Assembly: GCA_949295755.1 (NCBI GenBank)
Contig: CASFMG010000104.1
Location: 1-8,091, forward strand
Length of the DNA stretch: 8,091 bases
Direction: 5' to 3'
DNA from: an uncultured Christensenella sp.
Lineage (GTDB): Bacteria > Bacillota > Clostridia > Christensenellales > UBA1242
How positions within the stretch are numbered: the stretch's first letter is position 1; the number at the start of each line of letters is the position of its first letter. Shown here piece after piece: positions 1-5,550 of the stretch. The translations under genes and the position numbers were made by a program. The notes under the pieces were generated by a model. It was given only the letters and a program-made list of their open reading frames with translations, had not been told where the DNA came from and did not search any database.

Positions 1-92
1 CTATTTAGTTTATTTATTTTAAGCACACTTTCAAAAACACCAAAACTAATAAGAATTGCAAGTGTACCACTAACTAAAAAATACAAATCCAT
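1..92 (-). CDS. N-terminal fragment of an unidentified membrane protein
   Basis: A leftward reading frame opens with ATG at 92-90 and is still open at the window edge, giving 30 codons. The translation starts MDLYFLVSGTLAILISFGVF and continues ESVLKINKLN, a single hydrophobic stretch (about residues 4-20) that looks like an N-terminal membrane segment or signal anchor. The start is supported by a GGAG motif about 8 bases upstream on the minus strand (sequence AGTGGAGTAATTT before ATG) and by a candidate promoter further upstream at 195-224. I do not recognise the family from so short a piece, so no function is given. The gene is divergent from the HTH gene at 456. The frame is too short for certainty, but the ribosome binding site, hydrophobicity and promoter together make it likely. 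Confidence 0.55.
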   Translation of the reverse strand, partial: MDLYFLVSGTLAILISFGVFESVLKINKLN

Positions 93-194
93 AAATTACT
101 CCACTTGTAGATTGAGCAAAATTTAAAATATTATTACGCAAAGATAAAATGCTTTGATAACAAATAATAAATATTTTGCCATTTATAAGTTTTA

Positions 195-224
195 ATTATA
201 ACAAAACATAAACACTTAAGTCTA
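195..224 (-). promoter_or_regulatory. Candidate extended -10 promoter driving the leftward gene at 92
   Basis: On the minus strand a perfect TATAAT (200-195) is preceded by TG one base upstream, forming TGTTATAAT (203-195), the extended -10 form. A -35-like TAGACT (224-219, four of six matches to TTGACA) lies 18 bases upstream. Transcription would begin near 188 and leave a leader of about 95 bases before the ATG at 92. The perfect 10-base palindrome TCTAATTAGA (221-230) overlaps the -35 and could be an operator. In such AT-rich DNA chance matches are common, but the TG extension raises confidence. Confidence 0.45.
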
Positions 225-313
225 ATTAGATAATTAACTAAGTTTATGAAGTTTTAAAAAATTTAAAACATTATAAATTTTTTTATTTTTCAAAATTTTT
301 AATAATCTCATTA

Positions 314-326
314 TGTGTACACACGC
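314..326 (+). promoter_or_regulatory. Palindromic operator-like site, copy 1
   Basis: TGTGTACACACGC contains the perfect 10-base palindrome TGTGTACACA (314-323) followed by CGC. It is repeated exactly at 401-413, 87 bases downstream, in the same orientation. This copy lies just upstream of a weak candidate promoter (TTGAAT 334-339, 17-base spacer, AATAAA 357-362). In such AT-rich surroundings an exact 13-base repeat with this GC content is unlikely to be chance. The natural reading is a binding site for a dimeric regulator, possibly the HTH protein encoded at 456; that pairing is inference. Confidence 0.55.
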
Positions 327-399
327 AAATTTTTTGAATAAATTTTTTAGGCTACAAATAAATACTAAATAAACAAAAACTAAATGTTAAACAAATGCA

Positions 400-413
400 G
401 TGTGTACACACGC
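400..413 (+). promoter_or_regulatory. Palindromic operator-like site, copy 2
   Basis: This is the second exact copy of TGTGTACACACGC (401-413). Its palindrome extends to 12 bases, GTGTGTACACAC (400-411). It ends 42 bases before the HTH start codon and about 20 bases before a TATAAT-like GATAAT (433-438), so it covers the position where a -35 box would be expected. No good -35 is visible there, which would fit either an activator-dependent promoter or autorepression. Confidence 0.55.
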
Positions 414-455
414 TAAATTTAAAATTTTTTTTGATAATCTTAAGTTAAAAGAGAA

Positions 456-701
456 ATGATGACGACACAAAAAGCAGTAGCACTAAGAATTTCTAACTTG
501 TTAGTCAAAAACAATTTAACTCAATATGCCCTATGTCAACGAATTGCCATGCCAGAAGAAACTTTGCGTTCAATTATAAGTGAAAGATACAAAACTGTAA
601 AACTTGATACAATAATTTTGGTTTGTGATGGTTTTAATATAACTATTCAAGAATTTTTTAATGATGACATATTTAAAAGAGAAAACTTAGACGTTGAATA
701 A
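456..701 (+). CDS. Small XRE-type helix-turn-helix transcriptional regulator
   Basis: The protein has 81 residues and is almost entirely one XRE/Cro-C1-type DNA-binding domain. Helix 1 is about residues 6-18, the helix-turn-helix pair about 22-30 (TQYALCQRI) and 33-42 (PEETLRSII, the likely recognition helix), followed by helices near 50-58 and 64-69. There is no sensor or effector domain, so it probably acts as a dimer on DNA or needs a partner. The pattern LTQY.L...I.MPE.T...II..RYK.VK.DTI resembles short stand-alone XRE regulators common in Firmicutes. Two ATGs are adjacent (456 and 459); the purine-rich AAAAGAG (447-453) is better spaced for 459, so the first Met may not be used. Two copies of a palindrome sit 42 and 129 bases upstream and are candidate self-regulatory sites. 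The gene is monocistronic and ends before a strong terminator. Its target genes cannot be read from the sequence. Confidence 0.85.
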   Translation: MMTTQKAVALRISNLLVKNNLTQYALCQRIAMPEETLRSIISERYKTVKLDTIILVCDGFNITIQEFFNDDIFKRENLDVE

Positions 702-749
702 TTTTGAAAACGATAAAATACTTTTAATATTTTTTATTTTTAGCAATTT

Positions 750-780
750 TAAAAACACTTAACTCAGTTAAGTGTTTTTA
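750..780. terminator. Bidirectional intrinsic terminator between the HTH gene and feoB
   Basis: The arms AAAAACACTTAACT (751-764) and AGTTAAGTGTTTTT (766-779) are perfectly complementary, plus one T-A pair at 750/780, around a central C at 765. Folded realistically this is a stem of about 12 bp with a small loop. The A-tract on one side and the T-tract on the other mean it reads as hairpin plus U-run on both strands. It lies between the convergent stops of the HTH gene (701) and feoB (801), so it can serve both. Confidence 0.9.
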
Positions 781-800
781 TTAAAATTAAATTTAAAATT

Positions 801-2924
801 TTATTTTCTATACTTGCAATCATTTTTATTGCAATTCAGGCATTTTACATCAGATTTTTTTAATTTGACAAAATTTAAAATACTAGACACACAAAAGAAT
901 ATTATTATTGCAAACAATAAAACTGTTAATATTCCATAAATTTCCGTTAGTTTAAACACAAAATAAACAAACAAACTTGCGCAATATGCAATAACAAATT
1001 GAAGCAAAATTGAAATAGTAGTCCATTTTTTCCCAACTTCTTTTCTTAAAACCGATATTGTTCCAACACACGGACAATAAAGCAAGCAAAAAACCATAAA
1101 ACTTAGTGCACTGCTTGGAGTAAAGAAAACAACATTAAGTGGATTAGTTAAACTTTGTGAAATATTTTCCATAAAATTTATTGATGATGAATTTATATTG
1201 TTAAAAATTGCTATTGACGAAATTATTATCTCTTTTGCAACAATACCCGTCAAAAGTGCTGATGCTGTTCCCCACGACGCAAAACCAAGTGGTTTAAATA
1301 TCGGCGAAACAAACTCTCCAATGATTTGGAGTATACTTTTTGTATTATTATTTTGTACATAATTTAAACTAAATGTAAAATTTTCTAAAAACCAAACCAA
1401 GATAGAAAATCCCAAAAGTAACGAACCAATTTTTAGCAAAAAAGATTTTACATTTAACTTTGTTATTTTTAACAAATGTAAAAAATCAATTTTCCTATAT
1501 GACGGAAATTCTAAAATAAATGTTTGGTTATTACTTTTAAGATATGTCTTTTCAAAAATCATACTTAATATAAGTGCTAAAATTATGCCCAAAATATAAA
1601 GTAGCATTATTATAATAACATTACTAGTCCCAAAAAAAGCACCACCGATGACAGCATAAACAGGTAATTTTGCACTGCAACTCATATATGGTGTAAGAAG
1701 TGCAGTTTTAATTTTTGCATTTTTATCGTTCATATTTCTTGCTGTTAAACAAGCAGTTGTCGAACAACCAAAACTCATTAAAAGAGTGTAAACACTTTTT
1801 CCCGACAACCCAACTTTTTTAAGAGCGTCGTCAATCAAAAAAGCCAACCTGCTCAAATATCCACTATCTTCCAAAAGTGCTAAAAACACAAACAACAAAA
1901 CTATTTGTGGTAAAAAAGAAACGATTGTTCCTACTCCACCAAAAACACCTTCTTTAACAAGATTTACAAGCCAAACATATTTTACATTAGCACTTAAAAA
2001 ATTTGAAACATTATTACCAATTACGTCTTGAATAAACCATCTTAACAAGTTTGACAAATATGCCCCAAGCGAAAAGAAAGTAAAATAAAAAACAAGTGTC
2101 ATAATGAGCAAAAAAATTGGAATACACAAATATTTATTTAAAATAATCTTATCTAATTTACTTTTTCCAACAACAACATTACAACTATAATTTGATCGAT
2201 TTAAGATACTTGTTATAAAATCATATTTTTCTTTCATCTGTTGTTCCAAATATTCATTATCTATGTTGTTTAAAACATTTTTATTTAATTTTAACTTTTC
2301 GCAATAATATTTATCATTACAAAATGATTTTTGGCAGTAAAAATCATATTCATCTTCGCCAAAATTAAATTTATTTATATATAGTTTAAAATTGTTTAAT
2401 TTATCATTATTTTTTAATTTTATTTTATTATTAAAAAAATTATTTTCTTTTATTATTTTTTTTAGTTGCATTGATGACTTTTTATTTTTTGCATCAATTA
2501 AAATTGTTTTTATTTTTAATATTTCTTCAATTTTTTTTGTATCCAATTTAGATTTGTTATCAATTTTGTTTATAACTAAAACAACTTTTCTGTTTAATTG
2601 TAAAAGTTCGTACAACAACAACATATTTCTCTTCAATGTTTGATTGGTACAAACACACAAAATAGGACAATCTTTGTTATTAAGTATATAGTCAATACTA
2701 AATTGTTCTTCATAACTATTCGGCGACATACTATAAATTCCCGGCAAATCTACGATGCTATATGTTTTGTCGTCTATTTTAAATTTTGTTTCTTGTTCGT
2801 TAACTGTCACGCCGTGAAAATTGCCCGTGTGCGCATACGATTTTGTTAGGAGATTAAACAGTGTGCTTTTTCCTGTGTTTGGATTTCCAACCAAAAGTAT
2901 TTTGTCTAAATTATTTGCACACAT
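801..2924 (-). CDS. feoB: Ferrous iron transport protein B with a C-terminal Cys-rich tail
   Basis: FeoB imports Fe(II) across the cytoplasmic membrane using a cytosolic GTPase domain linked to a membrane domain. The G domain is at the N-terminus: G1 GNPNTGKST (13-21), switch I around T40, G3 DLPG (59-62), G4 NKID (119-122); G5 is weak (DAKNKKS, 144-150). Residues about 165-250, where the GDI-like helical domain belongs, are Asn/Lys-rich and poorly conserved. The membrane domain begins near 258 (LDKIILNKYLCIPIFLL) and carries the paired gate motifs FGCSTTACLTAR (385-396) and SCSAKLPVY (415-423), and later LLYCPCVGT (614-622). The first gate motif lacks the proline usual in FGC-x-VP. After the normal FeoB end there is an extra hydrophobic helix (about 664-685) and a basic Cys-rich tail, KCLNCNKNDCKYRK (694-707), resembling the separate FeoB-associated Cys-rich proteins. 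At 707 residues it is in the usual FeoB range. An AGAGGA site precedes ATG 2924, inside feoA, with which it overlaps by 19 bases. Confidence 0.96.
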   Translation of the reverse strand: MCANNLDKILLVGNPNTGKSTLFNLLTKSYAHTGNFHGVTVNEQETKFKIDDKTYSIVDLPGIYSMSPNSYEEQFSIDYILNNKDCPILCVCTNQTLKRNMLLLYELLQLNRKVVLVINKIDNKSKLDTKKIEEILKIKTILIDAKNKKSSMQLKKIIKENNFFNNKIKLKNNDKLNNFKLYINKFNFGEDEYDFYCQKSFCNDKYYCEKLKLNKNVLNNIDNEYLEQQMKEKYDFITSILNRSNYSCNVVVGKSKLDKIILNKYLCIPIFLLIMTLVFYFTFFSLGAYLSNLLRWFIQDVIGNNVSNFLSANVKYVWLVNLVKEGVFGGVGTIVSFLPQIVLLFVFLALLEDSGYLSRLAFLIDDALKKVGLSGKSVYTLLMSFGCSTTACLTARNMNDKNAKIKTALLTPYMSCSAKLPVYAVIGGAFFGTSNVIIIMLLYILGIILALILSMIFEKTYLKSNNQTFILEFPSYRKIDFLHLLKITKLNVKSFLLKIGSLLLGFSILVWFLENFTFSLNYVQNNNTKSILQIIGEFVSPIFKPLGFASWGTASALLTGIVAKEIIISSIAIFNNINSSSINFMENISQSLTNPLNVVFFTPSSALSFMVFCLLYCPCVGTISVLRKEVGKKWTTISILLQFVIAYCASLFVYFVFKLTEIYGILTVLLFAIIIFFCVSSILNFVKLKKSDVKCLNCNKNDCKYRK

Positions 2925-3139
2925 AGTGCTTCCTCTTTTCTTATTGACAAAACATTGTTCATAATTTCAACTAAAATAGTACCACCCATTAAAGATTTTT
3001 TTAGCACTCTTATTTTTTCGCCTTTAAAAAAACCAAGTTCATATAATCTTGTTTTAGTTTTTATGTCAATATCTTCACACATTCCATTTATATAATACAA
3101 TTTGTTTATTTTTGCATTATAAAGAAAAAAAATCTCCAT
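2906..3139 (-). CDS. feoA: Ferrous iron transport protein A
   Basis: This 77-residue protein is a FeoA, a small cytosolic SH3-like protein that supports FeoB-dependent Fe(II) uptake and is thought to contact its G domain. The core pattern is visible: TRLYELGFFKGEKIRVLKK (30-48), then a GG turn and ILVEIMNNVLSIRKEEALCVQI (55-76), matching the usual L-x-x-LGF-x-x-G-x-x-I-x-V ... G-x-x-LS-x-R-x-x-EA pattern. The length is normal. Its stop (TAG, 2908-2906) lies inside feoB, so the two are translationally coupled. No good ribosome binding site precedes ATG 3139; an internal Met at residue 20 exists but would remove the first strand, so the longer form is preferred. It begins 39 bases after the nrdR stop with no terminator between, so it is probably read from the nrdR transcript. 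I could not identify a Fur or DtxR-type box upstream. Confidence 0.93.
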   Translation of the reverse strand: MEIFFLYNAKINKLYYINGMCEDIDIKTKTRLYELGFFKGEKIRVLKKSLMGGTILVEIMNNVLSIRKEEALCVQII

Positions 3140-3178
3140 ACTTTAATTGTATGAAGATATTTGTATATATATGTTTTG

Positions 3179-3622
3179 TTAGTCATTTTTAAGAAAATCT
3201 ATAAAATTTTCTGCATCGGTAAATTGTCTATAAACAGATGCAAATCTAACATAAGAAATTTGATCTAATGGTTTTAACATATCCATTACCATTTCGCCTA
3301 TTTTTATTGATTCAACGTCTTGTTGCATATTATCTTTTAAAGTTTTTTCAACTTTGCTTGCAATGTTTTCAATTTCAATTAAACTTACAGGCCTTTTTTC
3401 ACAAGCCTTTAATATTCCATTTATAATTTTATTTTTATCAAATGGTTGTATGCTTCCATTTTTCTTTATAACAAGAATTGGAGTATTTTCCACTGTTTCA
3501 TAAGTTGTCCAACGCTTTCCACATTTTAAGCACTGCCTTCTTCTTCTTATTGAATTAGATTCTTCCGTTGAGCGTGAATCTATAACTTTACTTTCTGCAT
3601 ATCCGCAATAAATACATTTCAT
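3179..3622 (-). CDS. nrdR: Transcriptional repressor NrdR of ribonucleotide reductase genes
   Basis: NrdR is a nucleotide-sensing repressor that binds NrdR boxes upstream of ribonucleotide reductase operons. The 147-residue protein has the full architecture: an N-terminal zinc ribbon with Cys 3, 6, 31 and 34 (MKCIYCG ... QCLKCGKRW), the conserved DSR and RRRR stretch (15-17, 26-29), and an ATP-cone domain over about residues 48-138 (VIKKNGSIQPFDKNKI onward, through YVRFASVYRQF). Length and order are those of typical NrdR (about 150 residues). ATG 3622 is preceded by a strong AGGAGA site. A good promoter lies just upstream (3653-3681). The YlmC/YmxH gene upstream is a common clostridial neighbour; the feoAB pair downstream is less usual. 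No ribonucleotide reductase gene is present here, so its targets lie elsewhere. Confidence 0.97.
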   Translation of the reverse strand: MKCIYCGYAESKVIDSRSTEESNSIRRRRQCLKCGKRWTTYETVENTPILVIKKNGSIQPFDKNKIINGILKACEKRPVSLIEIENIASKVEKTLKDNMQQDVESIKIGEMVMDMLKPLDQISYVRFASVYRQFTDAENFIDFLKND

Positions 3623-3652
3623 TTGTAATCTCCTATTAACTTAGCCAAGGTA

Positions 3653-3681
3653 AGTATACAACATTTTTTTCTGTTTGTCTA
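3653..3681 (-). promoter_or_regulatory. Sigma-A-type promoter of nrdR (and probably feoAB)
   Basis: On the minus strand TAGACA (3681-3676, five of six matches to TTGACA) and TATACT (3658-3653, five of six to TATAAT) are separated by exactly 17 bases. Transcription would start near 3646, giving a short leader of about 24 bases that contains the nrdR ribosome binding site. The site lies in the gap between the YlmC/YmxH stop (3695) and nrdR. It would let nrdR-feoA-feoB be transcribed apart from the upstream genes. Confidence 0.7.
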
Positions 3682-3694
3682 TACCAATTTAATT

Positions 3695-3988
3695 TTATTT
3701 TTTTTCTTTATTTGAAGTAAACACAATTGTATTATTTGGTCTTGATGTGTTTGAATACAATTCAACAAGTATTGTGTCATCGCCAATTTTACATATTTGA
3801 CTGTATGGAATAAATATCTCTCCACCAGATTTAAAAACATTCCATATGTTTTTATCGCCAGGTACAACAAGCCCACAAATATTCCCACTTTGAAGTTCAA
3901 AAACAATGTCGACAATATGTCCTAGTCTTTTGCCGTCCACAACATTTACAACTTCTTTGCACCTAAGTTCCAAAAATGAACTTTCCAA
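3695..3988 (-). CDS. YlmC/YmxH family PRC-barrel protein
   Basis: The 97-residue protein matches the YlmC/YmxH family, single PRC-barrel proteins found mainly in spore-forming Firmicutes; their biochemical role is not established. Diagnostic stretches are ELRCKEVVNVVDGKRLGHIVDI (7-28), GLVVPGDK (39-46) and FIPYSQICKIGDDTILVEL (59-77), which fit the family pattern of LR-x-KEVVN-x-x-DGKRLG, LVVPG and IPW/Y-x-x-I-x-KIGDD-x-ILV. The tail after about residue 80 is polar and unconserved. The start is TTG at 3988-3986, chosen because a strong GGGAG lies about 7 bases upstream and no ATG is available before the conserved core. It sits between the cyclase-like gene (44 bases upstream, no terminator seen) and nrdR. 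In clostridia this family is often found between sigG and nrdR; here the sigma factor is missing and a cyclase-like gene takes its place. Confidence 0.88.
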   Translation of the reverse strand: MESSFLELRCKEVVNVVDGKRLGHIVDIVFELQSGNICGLVVPGDKNIWNVFKSGGEIFIPYSQICKIGDDTILVELYSNTSRPNNTIVFTSNKEKK

Positions 3989-4032
3989 TATAACACTCCC
4001 ATTTATATATATGAATTATATGTGCAAAAAAA

Positions 4033-5496
4033 TTACTCGTGCATATTTAGTGGCCTTCTTCCCAAATTTTCAACACAGTTGTTATAATATACATAACAAA
4101 CTTTGTCATCTTTTTCTTTTGAATAAACTTTTTCAAAAATATCTTTTGCTATGTCAAATTTGCCGTTTACATATTCCCTAACACCATTTTCAAATTCACT
4201 ATGATACTTGTTTAATTTTTCTCGCTTTTGTCTTGGATAGACATCTAAACATTCAAACACCGAAATTATATCTTTATTGTCTTCAATGTTCAAATTTCCA
4301 ATATATCTATACAAAAAATCAAAATTAGTTGGCAGTTCGTTGAGTGTGTTTTTTGATAGCACCATTATGCTACCATACTTTTTGTTTACTTCGTCTAATT
4401 TAGAAGATACATTGACCGAATTAGATATAATGGTTGGTGTTTTTCTAGTTTCATCACCAACAACACCAAAAATCATCTCATCAGTGTGTATACCGATTCC
4501 AACGTCAAGTGATGGGATATTTTTGGCTTCTAAATTTTTTTGATTTATTGTTTTCACAATTTGTATACCACACAAAATTGCATTTTTTGCAGACACAAAA
4601 ACTGCCACAAGTCCATCTTCTTGATACCTATCAATAAAACCACCATTTTTTCTTATTATTGGAGAAACAACATTTAGATACGAATTTATAAAATTAAAAT
4701 TTTCTTCCAAACTTAATGTTTCTGAAACAATTTGCGAATTTCTTAAATTGCAAAAAAGCAATGTTGCAGTTTTTTTAACTTGACTGCCAATTTCAAGTTC
4801 TAAAACATTTTTCTTGCCCAAAAACCTTATTAGTGGTTTTGGCACAAATTTTTCATATTCTAAGTTAGTTTGTTTAATAAAATCGTCCTTTTTTTTGTAG
4901 TTATCGTTTATTTTGTTAAGTGAATTTTCTATTTCCAAAAATTGCTTGTTCCCACCTATTGTTATTTTGTCCTTTAACTCTCCAAAACTAAGTCTTTTTG
5001 TTGCTTGTTCAATTTTTTTAACAGGGTTTGATAATAAAGAAAATGTAACAAATGTAATAATTAAATATATTATTGTAATCACTGCCAACCAATAATAATT
5101 GTTATAATTTGTGTTTGAAATTTTTAAAACGGACTTAATTAGAGTAAATGTTTGACTTTTTAAATTATTGATTGTTGCTAAAAAATATGTACACACGCCA
5201 AAAATAAGTGTTAGTGGAACAGTTGCAAAAAACAACATAGAATTAAATTTTCTAGTTTTTAAAAATTTAAAATACAAAATATTACCTGACACAAGATTTA
5301 GTATGTTGAATACAACACACACCCAAGCCCAAGTATTCATATCGAACTTTATTCCATACTGCGAAATTGAAATTGCCGAAAATAAATATCGTGATGTAAG
5401 TGAACCACCCACAAGCGAAATTAAAAATATTACAATATATATTTTTGTATTTGTTTTCATATTTTTGTTTTGTTTAAGATAAAAAAAAATATACAT
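4033..5496 (-). CDS. Membrane HAMP protein with a degenerate class III nucleotidyl cyclase domain
   Basis: The 487-residue protein has four likely membrane segments (about 17-38, 56-78, 86-108, 134-156), a HAMP-type linker starting at P158 (NPVKKIEQA ... LEIENSLNKIND, to about 198), a class III adenylate/guanylate cyclase domain (about 238-418) and a C-terminal TPR-like tail (about 430-478, EFENGVREYVNGKFDIAKDIF). Such proteins normally make cAMP or a related nucleotide in response to a membrane signal. Several active-site positions are altered. The first metal Asp is Asn (LFCNLR, N250), the adenine-binding Lys is Arg (R290), the second purine-site Asp is Asn (N359), and the transition-state Arg is Lys (K366). 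The second metal Asp (D294 in EDG) and N362 remain. It may therefore be weak, altered or purely regulatory. No ribosome binding site precedes ATG 5496 or the alternative ATG 5460 (Met13, MKTNTKIYIV), which is an equally plausible start. It is divergent from the gene at 5551. Confidence 0.85.
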   Translation of the reverse strand: MYIFFYLKQNKNMKTNTKIYIVIFLISLVGGSLTSRYLFSAISISQYGIKFDMNTWAWVCVVFNILNLVSGNILYFKFLKTRKFNSMLFFATVPLTLIFGVCTYFLATINNLKSQTFTLIKSVLKISNTNYNNYYWLAVITIIYLIITFVTFSLLSNPVKKIEQATKRLSFGELKDKITIGGNKQFLEIENSLNKINDNYKKKDDFIKQTNLEYEKFVPKPLIRFLGKKNVLELEIGSQVKKTATLLFCNLRNSQIVSETLSLEENFNFINSYLNVVSPIIRKNGGFIDRYQEDGLVAVFVSAKNAILCGIQIVKTINQKNLEAKNIPSLDVGIGIHTDEMIFGVVGDETRKTPTIISNSVNVSSKLDEVNKKYGSIMVLSKNTLNELPTNFDFLYRYIGNLNIEDNKDIISVFECLDVYPRQKREKLNKYHSEFENGVREYVNGKFDIAKDIFEKVYSKEKDDKVCYVYYNNCVENLGRRPLNMHE

Positions 5497-5502
5497 TTAT
5501 TT

Positions 5503-5516
5503 AATAAAATTTTATT
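5503..5516. repeat. A/T palindrome in the divergent gap upstream of the cyclase gene
   Basis: AATAAAATTTTATT is a perfect 14-base palindrome in the 54-base gap between the divergent cyclase-like gene (start 5496) and the gene at 5551. It could be an operator for one or both, or simply an effect of the extreme A/T content. No convincing -35/-10 pair could be assigned for either gene. The rest of the gap holds the ribosome binding site AAAGGAG for the rightward gene. Confidence 0.25.
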
Positions 5517-5550
5517 TTTGTTGCACACTAAAACAAAAAGGAGTTAGTAT

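Larger units (their letters stand above)
93..455. other. Divergent non-coding region, 363 bases
   Basis: No convincing gene lies here; the longest start-to-stop frames are about 20 codons. It is very AT-rich and separates the leftward gene starting at 92 from the rightward HTH gene starting at 456. It holds a candidate leftward promoter (195-224), the palindrome TCTAATTAGA (221-230), a short A/T-rich hairpin (arms GTTTTAAA 251-258 and TTTAAAAC 262-269), and two copies of TGTGTACACACGC (314-326 and 401-413). The arrangement looks like the control region of a divergent gene pair rather than a decayed gene. Confidence 0.6.

Noticed and set aside
123..182. Leftward 19-codon frame (MAKYLLFVIK...) in the divergent region
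   Set aside because: It is very short, has no ribosome binding site, and lies in the probable leader of the gene starting at 92.
251..269. A/T-rich hairpin followed by T-runs as a terminator of a small RNA
   Set aside because: The stem is eight pairs with only one G-C pair and a three-base loop, and no rightward promoter or transcript upstream can be supported. Such structures arise by chance in this AT content.
3140..3178. Fur or DtxR-type iron box, or a separate promoter, upstream of feoA
   Set aside because: The 39 bases are AT-rich, with a TACAAT box but no acceptable -35 and no convincing iron-box dyad.
3679..3915. Leftward 78-codon frame overlapping the YlmC/YmxH gene
   Set aside because: It is out of frame with a clear YlmC/YmxH match, which has the better ribosome binding site and conserved residues.
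3989..4032. Sporulation sigma promoter upstream of the YlmC/YmxH gene
   Set aside because: CATATAAT-like and CATATATA-like strings occur, but the paired -35 elements for sigma E, G or K cannot be assigned over background A/T sequence.
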